In this document: positions 7,513 through 19,210 of the stretch, piece by piece
Position numbering within the stretch: position 1 is the stretch's first letter
Layout of the letters: the number at the start of each line of letters is the position of its first letter
DNA from: Methylobacterium sp. C25
Lineage (GTDB): Bacteria > Pseudomonadota > Alphaproteobacteria > Rhizobiales > Beijerinckiaceae
Direction: 5' to 3'
NCBI RefSeq assembly: GCF_021352225.1
Contig: NZ_JAAUVI010000001.1
Span: 716,191-780,190, forward strand
Length of the DNA stretch: 64,000 nt
Made by a program: the position numbers and the translations under genes
The notes under the pieces: model-generated
Told to the model about the DNA's origin: nothing
Database searches by the model: none
Seen by the model: only the letters and a program-made list of their open reading frames with translations

Positions 7513-8517
7513 TCAGAGCATGCTCGGAAGGATGCGGTCCGGGGGCCGGTGGCCGTCCATGAAGGTCTTGATGTTGATGATGACCTTCTCGCCCATGTCG
7601 GTGCGGCTCTCGTGGGTGGCCGAACCCATATGCGGCAGCAGCACCACCTTGCCGGCGCGTGCGAGCTTAACGAGGCGCGGGCTGACCGCTGGCTCCTGCT
7701 CGAACACGTCGAGGCCGGCCCCCGAGATCTCGCCGGCTTCGATCAGCCGCGCGAGGGCGTTCTCGTCGATCACCTCGCCACGGGCGGTGTTCACGACGAT
7801 CGCCTCGGGCTTCATCAGCTTGAGGCGGCGCGCCGAGAGCAGGTGATAGGTGGCCGGCGTATGCGGGCAGTTCACCGAGACCACGTCGACGCGCGCCAGC
7901 ATCTGGTCGAGGGACTCCCAGTAGGTCGCATCGAGGCTCTGCTCGGTCGCCGTCGGCACCCGACGGCGGTTGTGGTAGTGGATCGACAGGCCGAAAGCCT
8001 TGGCGCGCTTGGCGAGTGCCTGGCCGATCCGGCCCATGCCGACGATGCCGAGGCGCTTGCCGGTGATGCGGCGGCCGAGCATCCAGGTCGGCGACCAGCC
8101 GGTGCTCCAGTCGTCGTCGGGAATGATGCGCGCGCCCTCGGCGACGCGGCGTGCCACGGCCAGGATCAGCGCCATGGTCATGTCGGCGGTGTCTTCCGTC
8201 AGCACGCCCGGCGTGTTGGTGACGGTGATGCCGCGCTCGAGTGCCGTGCCGACGTCGATATGGTCGACGCCGTTGCCGAAATTGGCGATCAGCTTGAGGT
8301 TCGGGCCGGCCTGGGCCAGCAGCCCCGCATCGATCTCGTCGGTGACGGTGGGCACGAGGACGTCGGCCTCGCGGAGTGCAGCCGCGAGCGCATCGTGCTC
8401 CATCGGCTTGTCCTCCGCATTGAGGCGCGTGTCGAACAGCTCGCGCATGCGGGCCTCGACCGCCTCCGGCAGGCGACGGGTCACCACCACCAGAGGCTTG
8501 CGCTTCAACGACGACAT
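7513..8517 (-). CDS. D-2-hydroxyacid dehydrogenase (glyoxylate/hydroxypyruvate reductase type)
   Basis: A 334-residue NAD(P)-dependent enzyme of the D-isomer 2-hydroxyacid dehydrogenase family, which reduces 2-oxoacids such as glyoxylate or hydroxypyruvate. The substrate-binding domain carries NFGNGVDHID. The Rossmann site is GMGRIGQALAKRAKAFG, followed by HYHNRR; the basic residues in place of an acidic end to strand 2 favour NADPH. The catalytic arginine lies in NTARGEVID, the glutamate in FEQEP and the histidine in LLPHMGSATHE. Closest in style to GyaR/GhrB proteins. It is not proven to be the serine-cycle hydroxypyruvate reductase of methylotrophs, as no serine-cycle gene is adjacent. It is divergent from the SH3 protein gene with 216 bp between. 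Confidence 0.92.
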   Translation of the reverse strand: MSSLKRKPLVVVTRRLPEAVEARMRELFDTRLNAEDKPMEHDALAAALREADVLVPTVTDEIDAGLLAQAGPNLKLIANFGNGVDHIDVGTALERGITVTNTPGVLTEDTADMTMALILAVARRVAEGARIIPDDDWSTGWSPTWMLGRRITGKRLGIVGMGRIGQALAKRAKAFGLSIHYHNRRRVPTATEQSLDATYWESLDQMLARVDVVSVNCPHTPATYHLLSARRLKLMKPEAIVVNTARGEVIDENALARLIEAGEISGAGLDVFEQEPAVSPRLVKLARAGKVVLLPHMGSATHESRTDMGEKVIINIKTFMDGHRPPDRILPSML

Positions 8518-8733
8518 GGTTCCTCCCGCGAGGGCACTCGTTACGCGTTCGGCGGGTTCCGCAGCGTCTGGGCTTACGCTCCGTTAACCGTGACACGGCC
8601 AGATGGAACGATCGGCCGACGCGCCTCGGACCACGCTCCGCCGCACATCTTCCCGGTTTCTCTATCAGAGAGAGGTCGGAAGACAATGCGGGCCAAGCTC
8701 CCGCGGCTTCGGGCGACGAGCCAAGGACCATCG

Positions 8734-9279
8734 ATGATGCGCAACGCGATTCTCGGGACTTCCCTCGCCTTCCTTCTCGCCGGCCTCAACGCCGCGAGCG
8801 CCGCCGCCCCCGAAGGTGGGCGCGCGACCAAGCTACCGCTGCCCCGCTATGCCAGCCTGAAGACCGACCGGGTCAACCTGCGCGAGGGTCCGTCGAAGGA
8901 CCACCGCACGCTCTGGGTCTATCGCCGGGCCGGGCTGCCGGTGGAAATCATCGCCGAATTCGAGACCTGGCGGCGCATTCGCGATTCCGAGGGCACGGAG
9001 GGCTGGGTGCTGCACTCGCTGCTCTCCGGCCGCCGCACCGCTGTCGTGACGCCACAGGCCGGCGCCAACGCCACACCGACCGTGCCGCTACTCGCGCGTG
9101 CCGAGGCCGGCGCCTCCGAGGAGGCAAAGCTCGAACCCGGCGTCATCGGCAACGTGAAAAGCTGCACGGGTACCTGGTGCCGCGTCATCGTGGCGCTGCC
9201 GCAGACCCGCGGCGATGTCGACGGCTATATCCGCCAGGAGCGCCTCTGGGGCGTCTACCCGAACGAAACGGTGGAATGA
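8734..9279 (+). CDS. secreted SH3-domain protein
   Basis: A 181-residue exported protein. The signal peptide is MMRNAILGTSLAFLLAGLNAASA. It is followed by two bacterial SH3-like units: the first runs from about residue 35 to 95 (TDRVNLREGPSKDHRTLWVYRRAGLPVEI split across strands, with WRRIRDSEGTEGWV), the second from about 120 to 178 with VKSCTGTWCRV, whose two cysteines may form a disulfide. Such proteins bind cell-wall peptides or act with amidases in the periplasm. I choose the ATG at 8734 (AAGGA six bases ahead) rather than the in-frame ATG at 8686, as the signal peptide starts here. A strong hairpin terminator follows directly. Confidence 0.85.
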   Translation: MMRNAILGTSLAFLLAGLNAASAAAPEGGRATKLPLPRYASLKTDRVNLREGPSKDHRTLWVYRRAGLPVEIIAEFETWRRIRDSEGTEGWVLHSLLSGRRTAVVTPQAGANATPTVPLLARAEAGASEEAKLEPGVIGNVKSCTGTWCRVIVALPQTRGDVDGYIRQERLWGVYPNETVE

Positions 9280-9280
9280 A

Positions 9281-9308
9281 AAAAGCCGGCGATCCCTCGC
9301 CGGCTTTT
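9281..9308. terminator. bidirectional intrinsic terminator
   Basis: A perfect 12-bp stem with a four-base loop: AAAAGCCGGCGA, TCCC, TCGCCGGCTTTT. The A-run and T-run on either side let it act in both directions. It starts two bases after the stop of the SH3 gene and faces the convergent irr gene. Confidence 0.9.
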
Positions 9309-9333
9309 CGAAAACTCTCGCGACCCGGCCGGA

Positions 9334-9837
9334 TCAGGCGCGACCCGAAACTCCGCGGCGGCGCAGGCGCACGATCACCTCGACGCCGGCGATCTCCATG
9401 CCCTCGGGGGCGTTCGGCAGAGATTCGACCGAGATGCCGCATTCCGGCATGTCCATCACCTCGCCCTCTTCCTCGAGGAAGAAGTGGTGGTGCTCGCTCG
9501 GGTTGGTATCGAAATAGGCCTTCGACCCGTCGAGCGCGAGCTGGCGCAGAAGGCCGGCTTCGGTGAACTGGTGGAGAGTGTTGTAGACGGTGGCCAGCGA
9601 GACCGGCACCTTGGCGCGCATCGCCTCGTCGTAGAGCATTTCCGCCGTCAGGTGGCGATCACCACGGCCGAACAGCAGCCAGCCGAGCGAGAGGCGCTGA
9701 CGGGTCGGGCGCAGGCCTGCCCGGCGCAGCCGGTCACGCAGGTCGGACAGCGGGCAACCACGACGGCCCGGAGCCTCGCTCGGAACGGATGACGGACGTG
9801 CGTTCAACACGGCCTGAAGCTGCACCAGATCGGACAT
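9334..9837 (-). CDS. irr: iron response regulator Irr (Fur family)
   Basis: A 167-residue Fur-superfamily regulator. The DNA-binding domain contains GLRPTRQRLSLGWLLFG and PVSLATVYNTLHQ, which together with HLTAEMLYDEA are diagnostic of Irr, the haem-responsive regulator of iron, haem and Fe-S genes in Rhizobiales. A three-histidine stretch, H116-H118 in EHHHFF, forms the family's haem/metal site. The N-terminal GCP at residues 27-29 resembles a haem regulatory motif, with G rather than the larger residues seen in Bradyrhizobium. It probably acts in the cytoplasm as a repressor or activator that is degraded or inactivated when haem is plentiful. The gene lies 118 bp downstream of phaZ's neighbour boundary on the same strand and shares a terminator with the SH3 gene. 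Confidence 0.93.
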   Translation of the reverse strand: MSDLVQLQAVLNARPSSVPSEAPGRRGCPLSDLRDRLRRAGLRPTRQRLSLGWLLFGRGDRHLTAEMLYDEAMRAKVPVSLATVYNTLHQFTEAGLLRQLALDGSKAYFDTNPSEHHHFFLEEEGEVMDMPECGISVESLPNAPEGMEIAGVEVIVRLRRRGVSGRA

Positions 9838-9955
9838 CGGCGGGCTGAGGGCTCACTCTTCAACAGACATAGAGCGCAAGAGTATACGGGGGCGGACCGC
9901 CTGCGGCAAGCTGGCCGGCGGAACCGTCCCCGGCATCCCATGCAGGGCTCGGCTC

Positions 9956-11170
9956 TCAGGCGTGGGACTGGATGAAGTTGCGGACCAACGGATAGGTCTG
10001 CGCTTCCCATTTGCGCCCCGAGAAGACGCCGTAATGGCCGACCCCGGCCTGCAAATGGTGGCTCCGCATATGGGGCGGAAGGCTGGCGCAGAGATCGTGC
10101 GCCGCCATGGTCTGGCCGACGGCGCAGATGTCGTCACGCTCGCCCTCGACGGTCATCAGGGCCGTGCGCTGGATCGAGCGCATGTCGATCGACTCGCCGC
10201 GATAGGTCAGGGCATTCCGGGCGAGCGTGTAGTCCTGGAACACCGTCTTGACCGTCTCGAGATAGAACTCGGCGGTGAGGTCGAGGACGGCGAAATATTC
10301 GTCGTAGAAGGTCTCGATGGCGCGCGCCTTGTCCGATTCGCCGCGCACGTAGTGCCAGAACAGGTCCTGGTGGGCCTGGCTGTGGCGCTGGGCGTTCATC
10401 GAGACGAAGGCCGCGACCTGCATGTAGCCCGGATAGACCCGGCGGCCGGCACCCCGGTGTCGGTCGCTCACGGTGCTGATCAGGTTCTTCTCGAACCACT
10501 CGATCGGCTTGGAGGTGGCGAGCTCGTTCACGGAGGTCGGGCTGATGCGACAATCCACCGGGCCAGCCATCAGCGTCATGCTGCGCGGCTGGGCCGGGTT
10601 CTTGGTGTGGGCCATCACGGCGGAAGCGGCCAGCGCTTGCACGGCCGGCTGGCAGACGGCGACGAGGTGTGAGCCCTCGCCCATCGTCTCCAGGAATCGG
10701 ACGACGTGGTCGACATAATCGTCGAAGCCGAACTCGCCCTCGGAGAGCGGCACGTCGCGGGCATTGTGCCAGTCGGTGATGTAGACGTCGTGGTCGGCGA
10801 GCAGGGTGCGCACGGTGCCACGCAGCAGCGTCGCGAAATGCCCCGAAAGCGGGGCGAGCACCAGAACCTTCGGTTGCGGGCTGGCGATGTCCTTGCGGAA
10901 GCGCAGCAGCGTCGCGAAGGGCGTCGCCACCACCGCCTCCTCGACCACCGGCACCTCGCGATTGCCGACCGTGACCGAGCGAATCCCGTAATCCGGCCGG
11001 GCGTAGGTCAGCCCGGCGCGCATCATCATGCGTGCGCCGGCCGACCACCAGTTGGCATGGTCGCGGAACGGCGTGCCCGCCCAGGGCGATACCGCCTGGT
11101 TCAGCATCTGCCCCCAGCTGCGCGTCTGCTGGGCGAAGTCCGACTGGGCATCGAACGCACGGTACATCAT
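9956..11170 (-). CDS. phaZ: intracellular polyhydroxyalkanoate depolymerase
   Basis: A 404-residue alpha/beta-hydrolase that breaks down intracellular poly(3-hydroxybutyrate) granules. The nucleophile is a cysteine, C173 in VAVCQP, where lipases have serine; this Cys replacement is typical of the PhaZ1/PhaZa1 depolymerase family. Other family marks are APLSGHFATLLRG, YITDWHNARDVP and the C-terminal GVGHYGVFSGRKW, which carries the catalytic histidine; an aspartate in EGERDDIC is a candidate for the third member. I start at the tandem methionines MMYRAFDAQ, as the family begins there, nine codons inside the longest frame. No signal peptide is present, as expected for an intracellular enzyme. 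phaC and phasin genes are not in the window. Confidence 0.93.
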   Translation of the reverse strand: MMYRAFDAQSDFAQQTRSWGQMLNQAVSPWAGTPFRDHANWWSAGARMMMRAGLTYARPDYGIRSVTVGNREVPVVEEAVVATPFATLLRFRKDIASPQPKVLVLAPLSGHFATLLRGTVRTLLADHDVYITDWHNARDVPLSEGEFGFDDYVDHVVRFLETMGEGSHLVAVCQPAVQALAASAVMAHTKNPAQPRSMTLMAGPVDCRISPTSVNELATSKPIEWFEKNLISTVSDRHRGAGRRVYPGYMQVAAFVSMNAQRHSQAHQDLFWHYVRGESDKARAIETFYDEYFAVLDLTAEFYLETVKTVFQDYTLARNALTYRGESIDMRSIQRTALMTVEGERDDICAVGQTMAAHDLCASLPPHMRSHHLQAGVGHYGVFSGRKWEAQTYPLVRNFIQSHA

Positions 11171-11542
11171 CAGATCCGCAACTCCCGGCGCGTCCACGAT
11201 GATCCGACATGCCGGCGCTCGAGTGAGCGCAGCAGCGGGGGAGCAAGGGTTACGGGTGCAAGCGATCTTCGCAACCGGCTAAAGGTACAACTTCACCCTG
11301 TTTTGGAGTCAGTGAAACAAAAATGCCTCATGTATCCAATCGACCGTAAACGGTTGTTCTACGGCCCGAATTTCGAAAACCGGCCGGTACCTCGCTTGTA
11401 TTAGACTAACCAAAGGCCATGGCGCTCTCCCGTGGTTTATCCCTCGTCCGGCGCACGGCCGTCCCGTCATCGCTGCCGAGCCATGCCGCGGCACGATACT
11501 TGGATGTCCCATCGGAGGGACCGATTCAGCGGGAAGAGAGTC
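11171..11542. other. divergent promoter region, no gene seen
   Basis: A 372-base spacer between the divergent phaZ and glutathione-transferase genes. It contains an AT-richer stretch around 11290-11410, suitable for promoters in a high-GC genome. I see no convincing small gene, RNA gene or repeat in it. Confidence 0.5.
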
Positions 11543-12199
11543 ATGGCGGACGCGACGCTCACGATATCCAGCCGCAACTACTCGTCGTGGTCGCTGCGCG
11601 GCTGGCTGCTCTGCCGCATGGCCGGGCTGGATTTCGAGGTCGAGCTGCTGCCGGGGTCGGATTCCTCCACGCGCGCCGAGCTCCTGCACCTGTCGCCGTC
11701 CTTCCTGGTGCCACGGCTGACCCACGGCACGGTCGGCGTCTGGGATGCCCTCGCCATCGGCGAATACCTCAACGAGACGTTTCCCGGCGCAGGCCTGCTG
11801 CCGGAAGCGGCGGCCGAGCGAGCCCGCTGCCGCGCCGTCTCCGCCGAGATGCATGGCGGCTTCATCAATCTGCGCTCGGCGCTGCCGATGAACCTGCGAG
11901 CGCACATCCCGGGCTTTCGCATCTTCAACGGCGCGAGGGGCGACATCGAGCGGATCGTCGCGATCTTCGAGGATTGCCTCGGTCGCTCCGGCGGTCCCTA
12001 CCTGTTCGGCGCCCGGCCGACACTGGCGGATGCGATGTACGCCCCCGTCTGCACGCGCTTTCGCACCTACGACGTGCCGCTGCCCTTCATGGCGCAGACC
12101 TACCGGGACACGATCCTCGCCTGGGACCTCCTGGCGGAATGGACCCAGGCGGCGGTCAGCGAACCGGACGAGATCGAAGAACTCGACATGGAGTTCTGA
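11543..12199 (+). CDS. glutathione S-transferase family protein
   Basis: A 218-residue two-domain glutathione-transferase-like protein. The N-terminal thioredoxin-like domain reads TISSRNYSSWSLRGWLLCRMAGLDFEVELL, with the NYSSWSLR segment that supplies the activating serine in this bacterial subgroup; PRLTHGTVGVWDALAIGEYLNE carries the glutathione-contact region with S replaced by D in the usual ES/DS position. The helical C-terminal domain contains GGPYLFGARPTLADAMYAPV, the N-capping box typical of the fold. The start ATG has GGGAAGAGAG ahead of it. Substrate is unknown; such proteins serve in detoxification or in aromatic/quinone metabolism. It is convergent with ligA, 24 bp apart. Confidence 0.9.
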   Translation: MADATLTISSRNYSSWSLRGWLLCRMAGLDFEVELLPGSDSSTRAELLHLSPSFLVPRLTHGTVGVWDALAIGEYLNETFPGAGLLPEAAAERARCRAVSAEMHGGFINLRSALPMNLRAHIPGFRIFNGARGDIERIVAIFEDCLGRSGGPYLFGARPTLADAMYAPVCTRFRTYDVPLPFMAQTYRDTILAWDLLAEWTQAAVSEPDEIEELDMEF

Positions 12200-12223
12200 T
12201 CTCGGTCGCGTCTTGGCGTGCGG

Positions 12224-15193
<2,970 letters not shown>

Positions 15194-15727
15194 TCAGCGC
15201 ACGTCGGGCCGTGGATCGGGCACGAAGCCGTCTCGGTTCGGCATGCGCACGGCCGAGAGCGAATGGGCGTCGAGCACCGCGTCGTCCGCGACCAGCCCGT
15301 TGAGATTCAGCAGGTAGCCGACCACCGCGTAGACGTCGTCGTTGCTCAGCGATTGCGGCGCGTTCATCGGCATGGCGCGGTGGACGTAGTCGAACAAGGT
15401 CGGCGCATAGGGCCAGTAACTGCCCACCGTCTTCACCGGCTTGGCCGAGGCGAGCGTGCCCTTGCCGCCCACGAGCTTGTCGCCGAGGCCGCCTTCGCCC
15501 TTCTCGCCATGGCAGGAGGCGCATTGCGCACCAAACACCTCGCGGCCATGAGCGACGCTGCCGCTACCGGCGGGCAGCTTCTTGCCCTCGCGGTCGATGT
15601 CGATGTTCCAGGCCGCGATCTCGGCCTCGCTCGCAGGGCGGCCGAGCCCGTAGCGGCCCTCGGCCTGCGCCGATCCGGCCAGTGCCAGGATCAGCGCGGC
15701 GGCGATCTCAAGCCTTCGGATAGCCAT
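15194..15727 (-). CDS. c-type cytochrome subunit of sulfite dehydrogenase
   Basis: A 177-residue periplasmic monohaem cytochrome c. It has a signal peptide (MAIRRLEIAAALILALAGSAQA), the haem-binding motif CASCH in VFGAQCASCHGEKGEGG and a candidate methionine ligand in RAMPMNAPQSL. It is encoded directly after the SoxC-like molybdenum subunit, with a 20-bp overlap of coding sequence, so the two are made together; this protein presumably accepts the electrons from sulfite oxidation, as SorB or SoxD does. At one haem and 177 residues it is shorter than the two-haem SoxD and closer to SorB in design. The C-terminal tail MPNRDGFVPDPRPDVR is hydrophilic. Electron exit to a terminal oxidase is inferred from the family. 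Confidence 0.88.
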   Translation of the reverse strand: MAIRRLEIAAALILALAGSAQAEGRYGLGRPASEAEIAAWNIDIDREGKKLPAGSGSVAHGREVFGAQCASCHGEKGEGGLGDKLVGGKGTLASAKPVKTVGSYWPYAPTLFDYVHRAMPMNAPQSLSNDDVYAVVGYLLNLNGLVADDAVLDAHSLSAVRMPNRDGFVPDPRPDVR

Positions 15728-17012
15728 TGGAGACCTCTCCGCTCACCGCGATGCGCCAGGGGATCACCGCGTTGTCGTGGTAAAAGGAGTTCATGCCGCG
15801 CGCCTTGGTCAGCGCATCGAAACTCGGCTGGACGTAGCCCGTCTCGTCGGTAGCGCGACTTTGGATGATGACGGGCTCGCCGGTCCAGCTCCAGGGCAGG
15901 CGGAACCGGGTCAGCGCCTTGTTCAGCACGGGCGCCTGAAGCCCCGCATCCTGCCAGGTCTTGCCGTCATCGACCGAGACCTCGACCCGGGCGATCTTCC
16001 CGCGGCCGCTCCAGGCGATGCCGGTAATCTCGTTGAAGCCGCGCCCCACCCGCTGCGTGCCCGAGGGCCGCGTGATGATCGACTTCGCCTCCATCATGAA
16101 GGTGAATTGCCGCGCCGTGCCGTCCGGCATCAGGTCGGTGTATTTCGAGGTTTCTTCGCGCGAATAGGCCGGCTCGTCCGTGACGTTGAGGCGGCGCAGC
16201 CATTTCACGCTCATGTTGCCCTCGAAGCCGGGCAGGAAGACGCGCAGCGGATAGCCCTGCTGCGGCCGCAGGCGCTCACCGTTCTGGCTGTAGACCAGCA
16301 GCGCGTCGTCGAGACACTTCTCGATGGGGATGCTGCGGGTCAGCGCGGCGGCATCCGCGCCCTCGGCGACGACCCATTTCGCGCCCGGCTTGAGGCCGGC
16401 CTCCTCCAGCACCGTCTTGAGGCGCACGCCGGTCCATTCGGCGCAGCTCACCAGCCCCACGAGGTCTGAGGCGGTCTTGCCGGCATGGATCGCCTTGAAG
16501 TCCGGATTGCCCGAGCATTCGAGAAAATAGACGTGCGATTCGCTGGGAAAGCGCCGGATGTCGTCCATGGTCAGGACGAGCGGGCGCTCGACCAGACCAT
16601 GGACCATCAGACGGTGCTGGGCCGGATCAATCTCGGGCACGCCGCCATGGTGGCGCTCGTAGAACAGGCCGTTGGGCGTGATGATCCCGTCGAGATCCTG
16701 TAGCGGCGTGCGCACTGAGGCCGAGGTGTACTGCTTCAGCGATTTCGGGATGTTCTTGACGACGTGCTTCTCGAAGGGCGAGGGCGTGCCGTAGGGCTGC
16801 GCGCCGGTATCGGCGCCGGGCGCCTTCATCCATTCGGGGATATGGGGTGGACCGTTCGGGTCGTCGGCGAGGGCTGTTTCCGCCGCGAGGCCGCCCGCCA
16901 TGGCGCCTCCGACCAGCGCCGTCCCTCGCGACAGGAAGCGCCTGCGTGACGGCGAGACAGTCTCGCCATCGGCCTCGTCACGGCCATGGCCGACATCGCC
17001 CGGGTTCGTCAT
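15708..17012 (-). CDS. soxC: sulfite dehydrogenase molybdopterin subunit (SoxC-like)
   Basis: A 434-residue molybdenum enzyme of the sulfite-oxidase family that oxidises sulfite or a sulfane intermediate in the periplasm. A twin-arginine signal (SRRRFLSRGTALVGG) exports the folded protein. The molybdenum-coordinating cysteine is in YFLECSGNPDF; HVVKNIPKSL and the C-terminal dimerisation domain (from GFNEITGIAW to the end, with VEVSVDDGKTW) are characteristic of SoxC. I start at the ATG with GGGGAGGA just ahead. No other sox genes (soxXA, soxYZ, soxB) lie in the window, so it works either as an independent sulfite dehydrogenase or with partners elsewhere. The downstream gene encodes the cytochrome partner. 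Call as SoxC versus SorA is by overall similarity and remains open. Confidence 0.9.
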   Translation of the reverse strand: MTNPGDVGHGRDEADGETVSPSRRRFLSRGTALVGGAMAGGLAAETALADDPNGPPHIPEWMKAPGADTGAQPYGTPSPFEKHVVKNIPKSLKQYTSASVRTPLQDLDGIITPNGLFYERHHGGVPEIDPAQHRLMVHGLVERPLVLTMDDIRRFPSESHVYFLECSGNPDFKAIHAGKTASDLVGLVSCAEWTGVRLKTVLEEAGLKPGAKWVVAEGADAAALTRSIPIEKCLDDALLVYSQNGERLRPQQGYPLRVFLPGFEGNMSVKWLRRLNVTDEPAYSREETSKYTDLMPDGTARQFTFMMEAKSIITRPSGTQRVGRGFNEITGIAWSGRGKIARVEVSVDDGKTWQDAGLQAPVLNKALTRFRLPWSWTGEPVIIQSRATDETGYVQPSFDALTKARGMNSFYHDNAVIPWRIAVSGEVSNGYPKA

Positions 17013-17212
17013 GCCATCCTCCCCTCGACCGGGCCGCCCTGACGCAGCGCGGACCACCGTACCCTATCGCCGTCGCGGCCGAATGCACCAGCCGAGCCGT
17101 CAGTGACAAAACTGCAAGCGCTCGCAAAAGGCTGCTGCTGGAACGCTCAAAATGCCCGCCGATCATGCACCAACCCTTCACCAAAGGATCACTTTTTAAC
17201 ATTTGAGGAGCA

Positions 17213-17308
17213 ATGACTGGGATTAAGCAGCCGCACGCGCCCGATCTGACCGGCTGTCATCGAGGTTCGACGTGTCGCTCCAGAAATTCTCCATCCGGTC
17301 CAAGCTGA
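17213..17308 (+). CDS. possible 31-residue leader peptide overlapping the receptor gene
   Basis: A short frame starting [12 protein letters not shown], preceded by GAGGAG at five bases, a much stronger ribosome-binding site than that of the receptor itself. It runs past the receptor's GTG start at 17272 in another frame and stops at 17306-17308. It could couple or limit translation of the receptor, or simply be a chance frame. The peptide has no recognisable attenuator composition. Low confidence. Confidence 0.25.
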   Translation: MTGIKQPHAPDLTGCHRGSTCRSRNSPSGPS

Positions 17309-18960
17309 TCTTCGCATTTGCGCTGTTGACGGCCTTCGTCGTCGGCCTCGGTAGTCTCGGGATCATCGGCGCTCAGCGCTTGCGCGAGAACAGCCTTCAG
17401 ACCGAGACGAACTGGTTGCCGAGCATCCGCGCGCTGGGCGTGATCGACACCTACACCGCGCGTTCCAGCGCCCTCCTTCTCCGCCATACGCAGGCCACCG
17501 ATCCGGCGCTGGTCGCCGCTATCGAGAAGGACATGGACAAGTTCGCGAAGATCCTCGCCGACAGCCAGGCCAACTATGCCCGTATGATCTCCTCGCCCGA
17601 GGAGAAGAGCACCTACGACGCCTTCGTCGCAGCAATCGGCCAGTTCCAGATAGTGCGCGATAGCATCCTGCAGCTCTCGCGCAGCGGCCAAAAGGCCGAG
17701 GCCTTCGCGCTCTACGAGAGCAAGGGCATCGGCCCACGCCGCATCGCATCAGCCGAGCTGGCCAAGCTCGTCACGATCAACAACGACGGCGCCGCAGCCG
17801 CCGCCAAGCGCAGCGCCGAAGTCTTCGACAGCACCTGGGAGCTCGGCCTCGGCGCCGTGATTCTTGGCCTCATCCTGTCCGTGCTCTCGGCCGGCCTGAT
17901 CATCCACCAGGTGAGCAGCGGCATCGCCTCCGTGGTCAAGCCGATGCAGGCGCTCGCCGCCGGCGACCTCACGGTCCACGTGCCGCACCAGCAGGAGAAG
18001 ACCGAGATCGGCACCATTGCCGTCGCGGTCCAGGTCTTCAAGGACGGCCTGCTGCGCATGCGCGCCCTCGAAGACGAGACGGCCCTGGCCCGCGCCAGCG
18101 CCGAGGAGCAGCGCAAGCACACGATGCGCACGCTGGCCGATGGCCTCGAGCGCGCCGTCGGCGGCATCGTCGGCATGGTCTCTTCCTCGGCCACCGAGCT
18201 GCAGGCGACCGCGCAGACCATGACCGCCACCGCGAGCCAGACGGCGGGCCAATCCGGCTCCGTTGCCGCCGCCGCGGAGGAGGCCGCGTCCAACGTCAAC
18301 ACCGTCGCCGCAGCGGCCGAAGAGCTCGGGGCCTCGGTGCTGGAGATCGGCCGCCAGGTCGGTGGCTCGGCGGATCTCGCCCGCGCCGCCGTGACCGAAG
18401 CCGGTCAGACCACCGCCCTGGTAAAGGAGCTGAGTAGCGCCGCCACCCGTATCGGCGATGTCGTTGCCATGATCTCGACCATCGCCGCCCAGACCAACCT
18501 GCTCGCGCTCAACGCCACCATCGAAGCGGCGCGCGCCGGAGAGGCTGGCCGCGGCTTCGCGGTGGTGGCATCCGAGGTGAAGGAGTTGGCCGGCCAGACC
18601 GCCCGCGCCACCGAGGAGATCAGCAGCCAGATCACGCAGATCCAGGGCTCGACCGGCCAGGCCGTGACCGCGATCAGCTCGATCACCGCTCGGATCGAGG
18701 AGATCAGCGGCGTTGCCACCTCGATCGCCGCCGCCGTCGAGGAGCAGGGCGCCGCCACGCAGGAGATCGTGCGCAACGTCGCCCAGGCCGCGATGGGCAC
18801 CAGCGACGTCACCACCAACGTCGCCGGCCTCGCCACCGCGGCCGACGAGACGGGCGCCGCCGCGAGCCAGGTGCTCGGCGCGGCCTCCGAACTGTCGCGG
18901 CAGGCCGAGCAGCTGACGGACGAGGTCAACCGCTTCCTCGTCACCGTGCGCGCCGCCTGA
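17272..18960 (+). CDS. methyl-accepting chemotaxis protein
   Basis: A 562-residue inner-membrane chemoreceptor that reports ligand or energy state to CheW/CheA. Order: a first membrane helix (about 11-33), a four-helix-bundle periplasmic sensor (about 34-188), a second membrane helix (about 190-212), a HAMP linker with [17 protein letters not shown], and the long cytoplasmic coiled coil. The highly conserved hairpin tip is [28 protein letters not shown]. There is no C-terminal CheR-binding pentapeptide; it ends VTVRAA. The start is a GTG chosen because the N-terminus [16 protein letters not shown] gives the proper short cytoplasmic lead. No che genes are adjacent, and the ligand is unknown. 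A possible leader frame with a strong ribosome site overlaps its start. Confidence 0.94.
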   Translation: MSLQKFSIRSKLIFAFALLTAFVVGLGSLGIIGAQRLRENSLQTETNWLPSIRALGVIDTYTARSSALLLRHTQATDPALVAAIEKDMDKFAKILADSQANYARMISSPEEKSTYDAFVAAIGQFQIVRDSILQLSRSGQKAEAFALYESKGIGPRRIASAELAKLVTINNDGAAAAAKRSAEVFDSTWELGLGAVILGLILSVLSAGLIIHQVSSGIASVVKPMQALAAGDLTVHVPHQQEKTEIGTIAVAVQVFKDGLLRMRALEDETALARASAEEQRKHTMRTLADGLERAVGGIVGMVSSSATELQATAQTMTATASQTAGQSGSVAAAAEEAASNVNTVAAAAEELGASVLEIGRQVGGSADLARAAVTEAGQTTALVKELSSAATRIGDVVAMISTIAAQTNLLALNATIEAARAGEAGRGFAVVASEVKELAGQTARATEEISSQITQIQGSTGQAVTAISSITARIEEISGVATSIAAAVEEQGAATQEIVRNVAQAAMGTSDVTTNVAGLATAADETGAAASQVLGAASELSRQAEQLTDEVNRFLVTVRAA

Positions 18961-18986
18961 GCCTCGCGCTCATCCGGCCCCAAACG

Positions 18987-19126
18987 CGTCATTCCGGGGC
19001 TCGCGCAAGCGAGAACCCGGAATCCAGAACCGTCGACGGATCCGACCGAAGCGGAAGACTCCCGTTTCGTCGACCAAGCTCGGCGGCTCTGGATTCCGGG
19101 TTCCGCGATGCGGCCCCGGAATGACG
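18987..19126. repeat. 140-bp inverted-repeat element
   Basis: A long imperfect palindrome. Outer arms CGTCATTCCGGGGC and GCCCCGGAATGACG are exact complements; an inner pair, AACCCGGAATCCAGA and TCTGGATTCCGGGTT, is also exact. The centre of about 60 bases is less symmetrical. It lies between the chemoreceptor and the PfkB gene, is non-coding, and has the look of a MITE or a paired REP (BIME-like) unit. Related ends occur at 3977, 38765 and 48192. Confidence 0.8.
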
Positions 19127-19210
19127 GGGGAGCACTTGCTCACTCGGTTGACGCCCCATCGCGGCGATGCGACAGCCCGAGCCATACCGACCGCCAGACC
19201 GGATGGCCCG

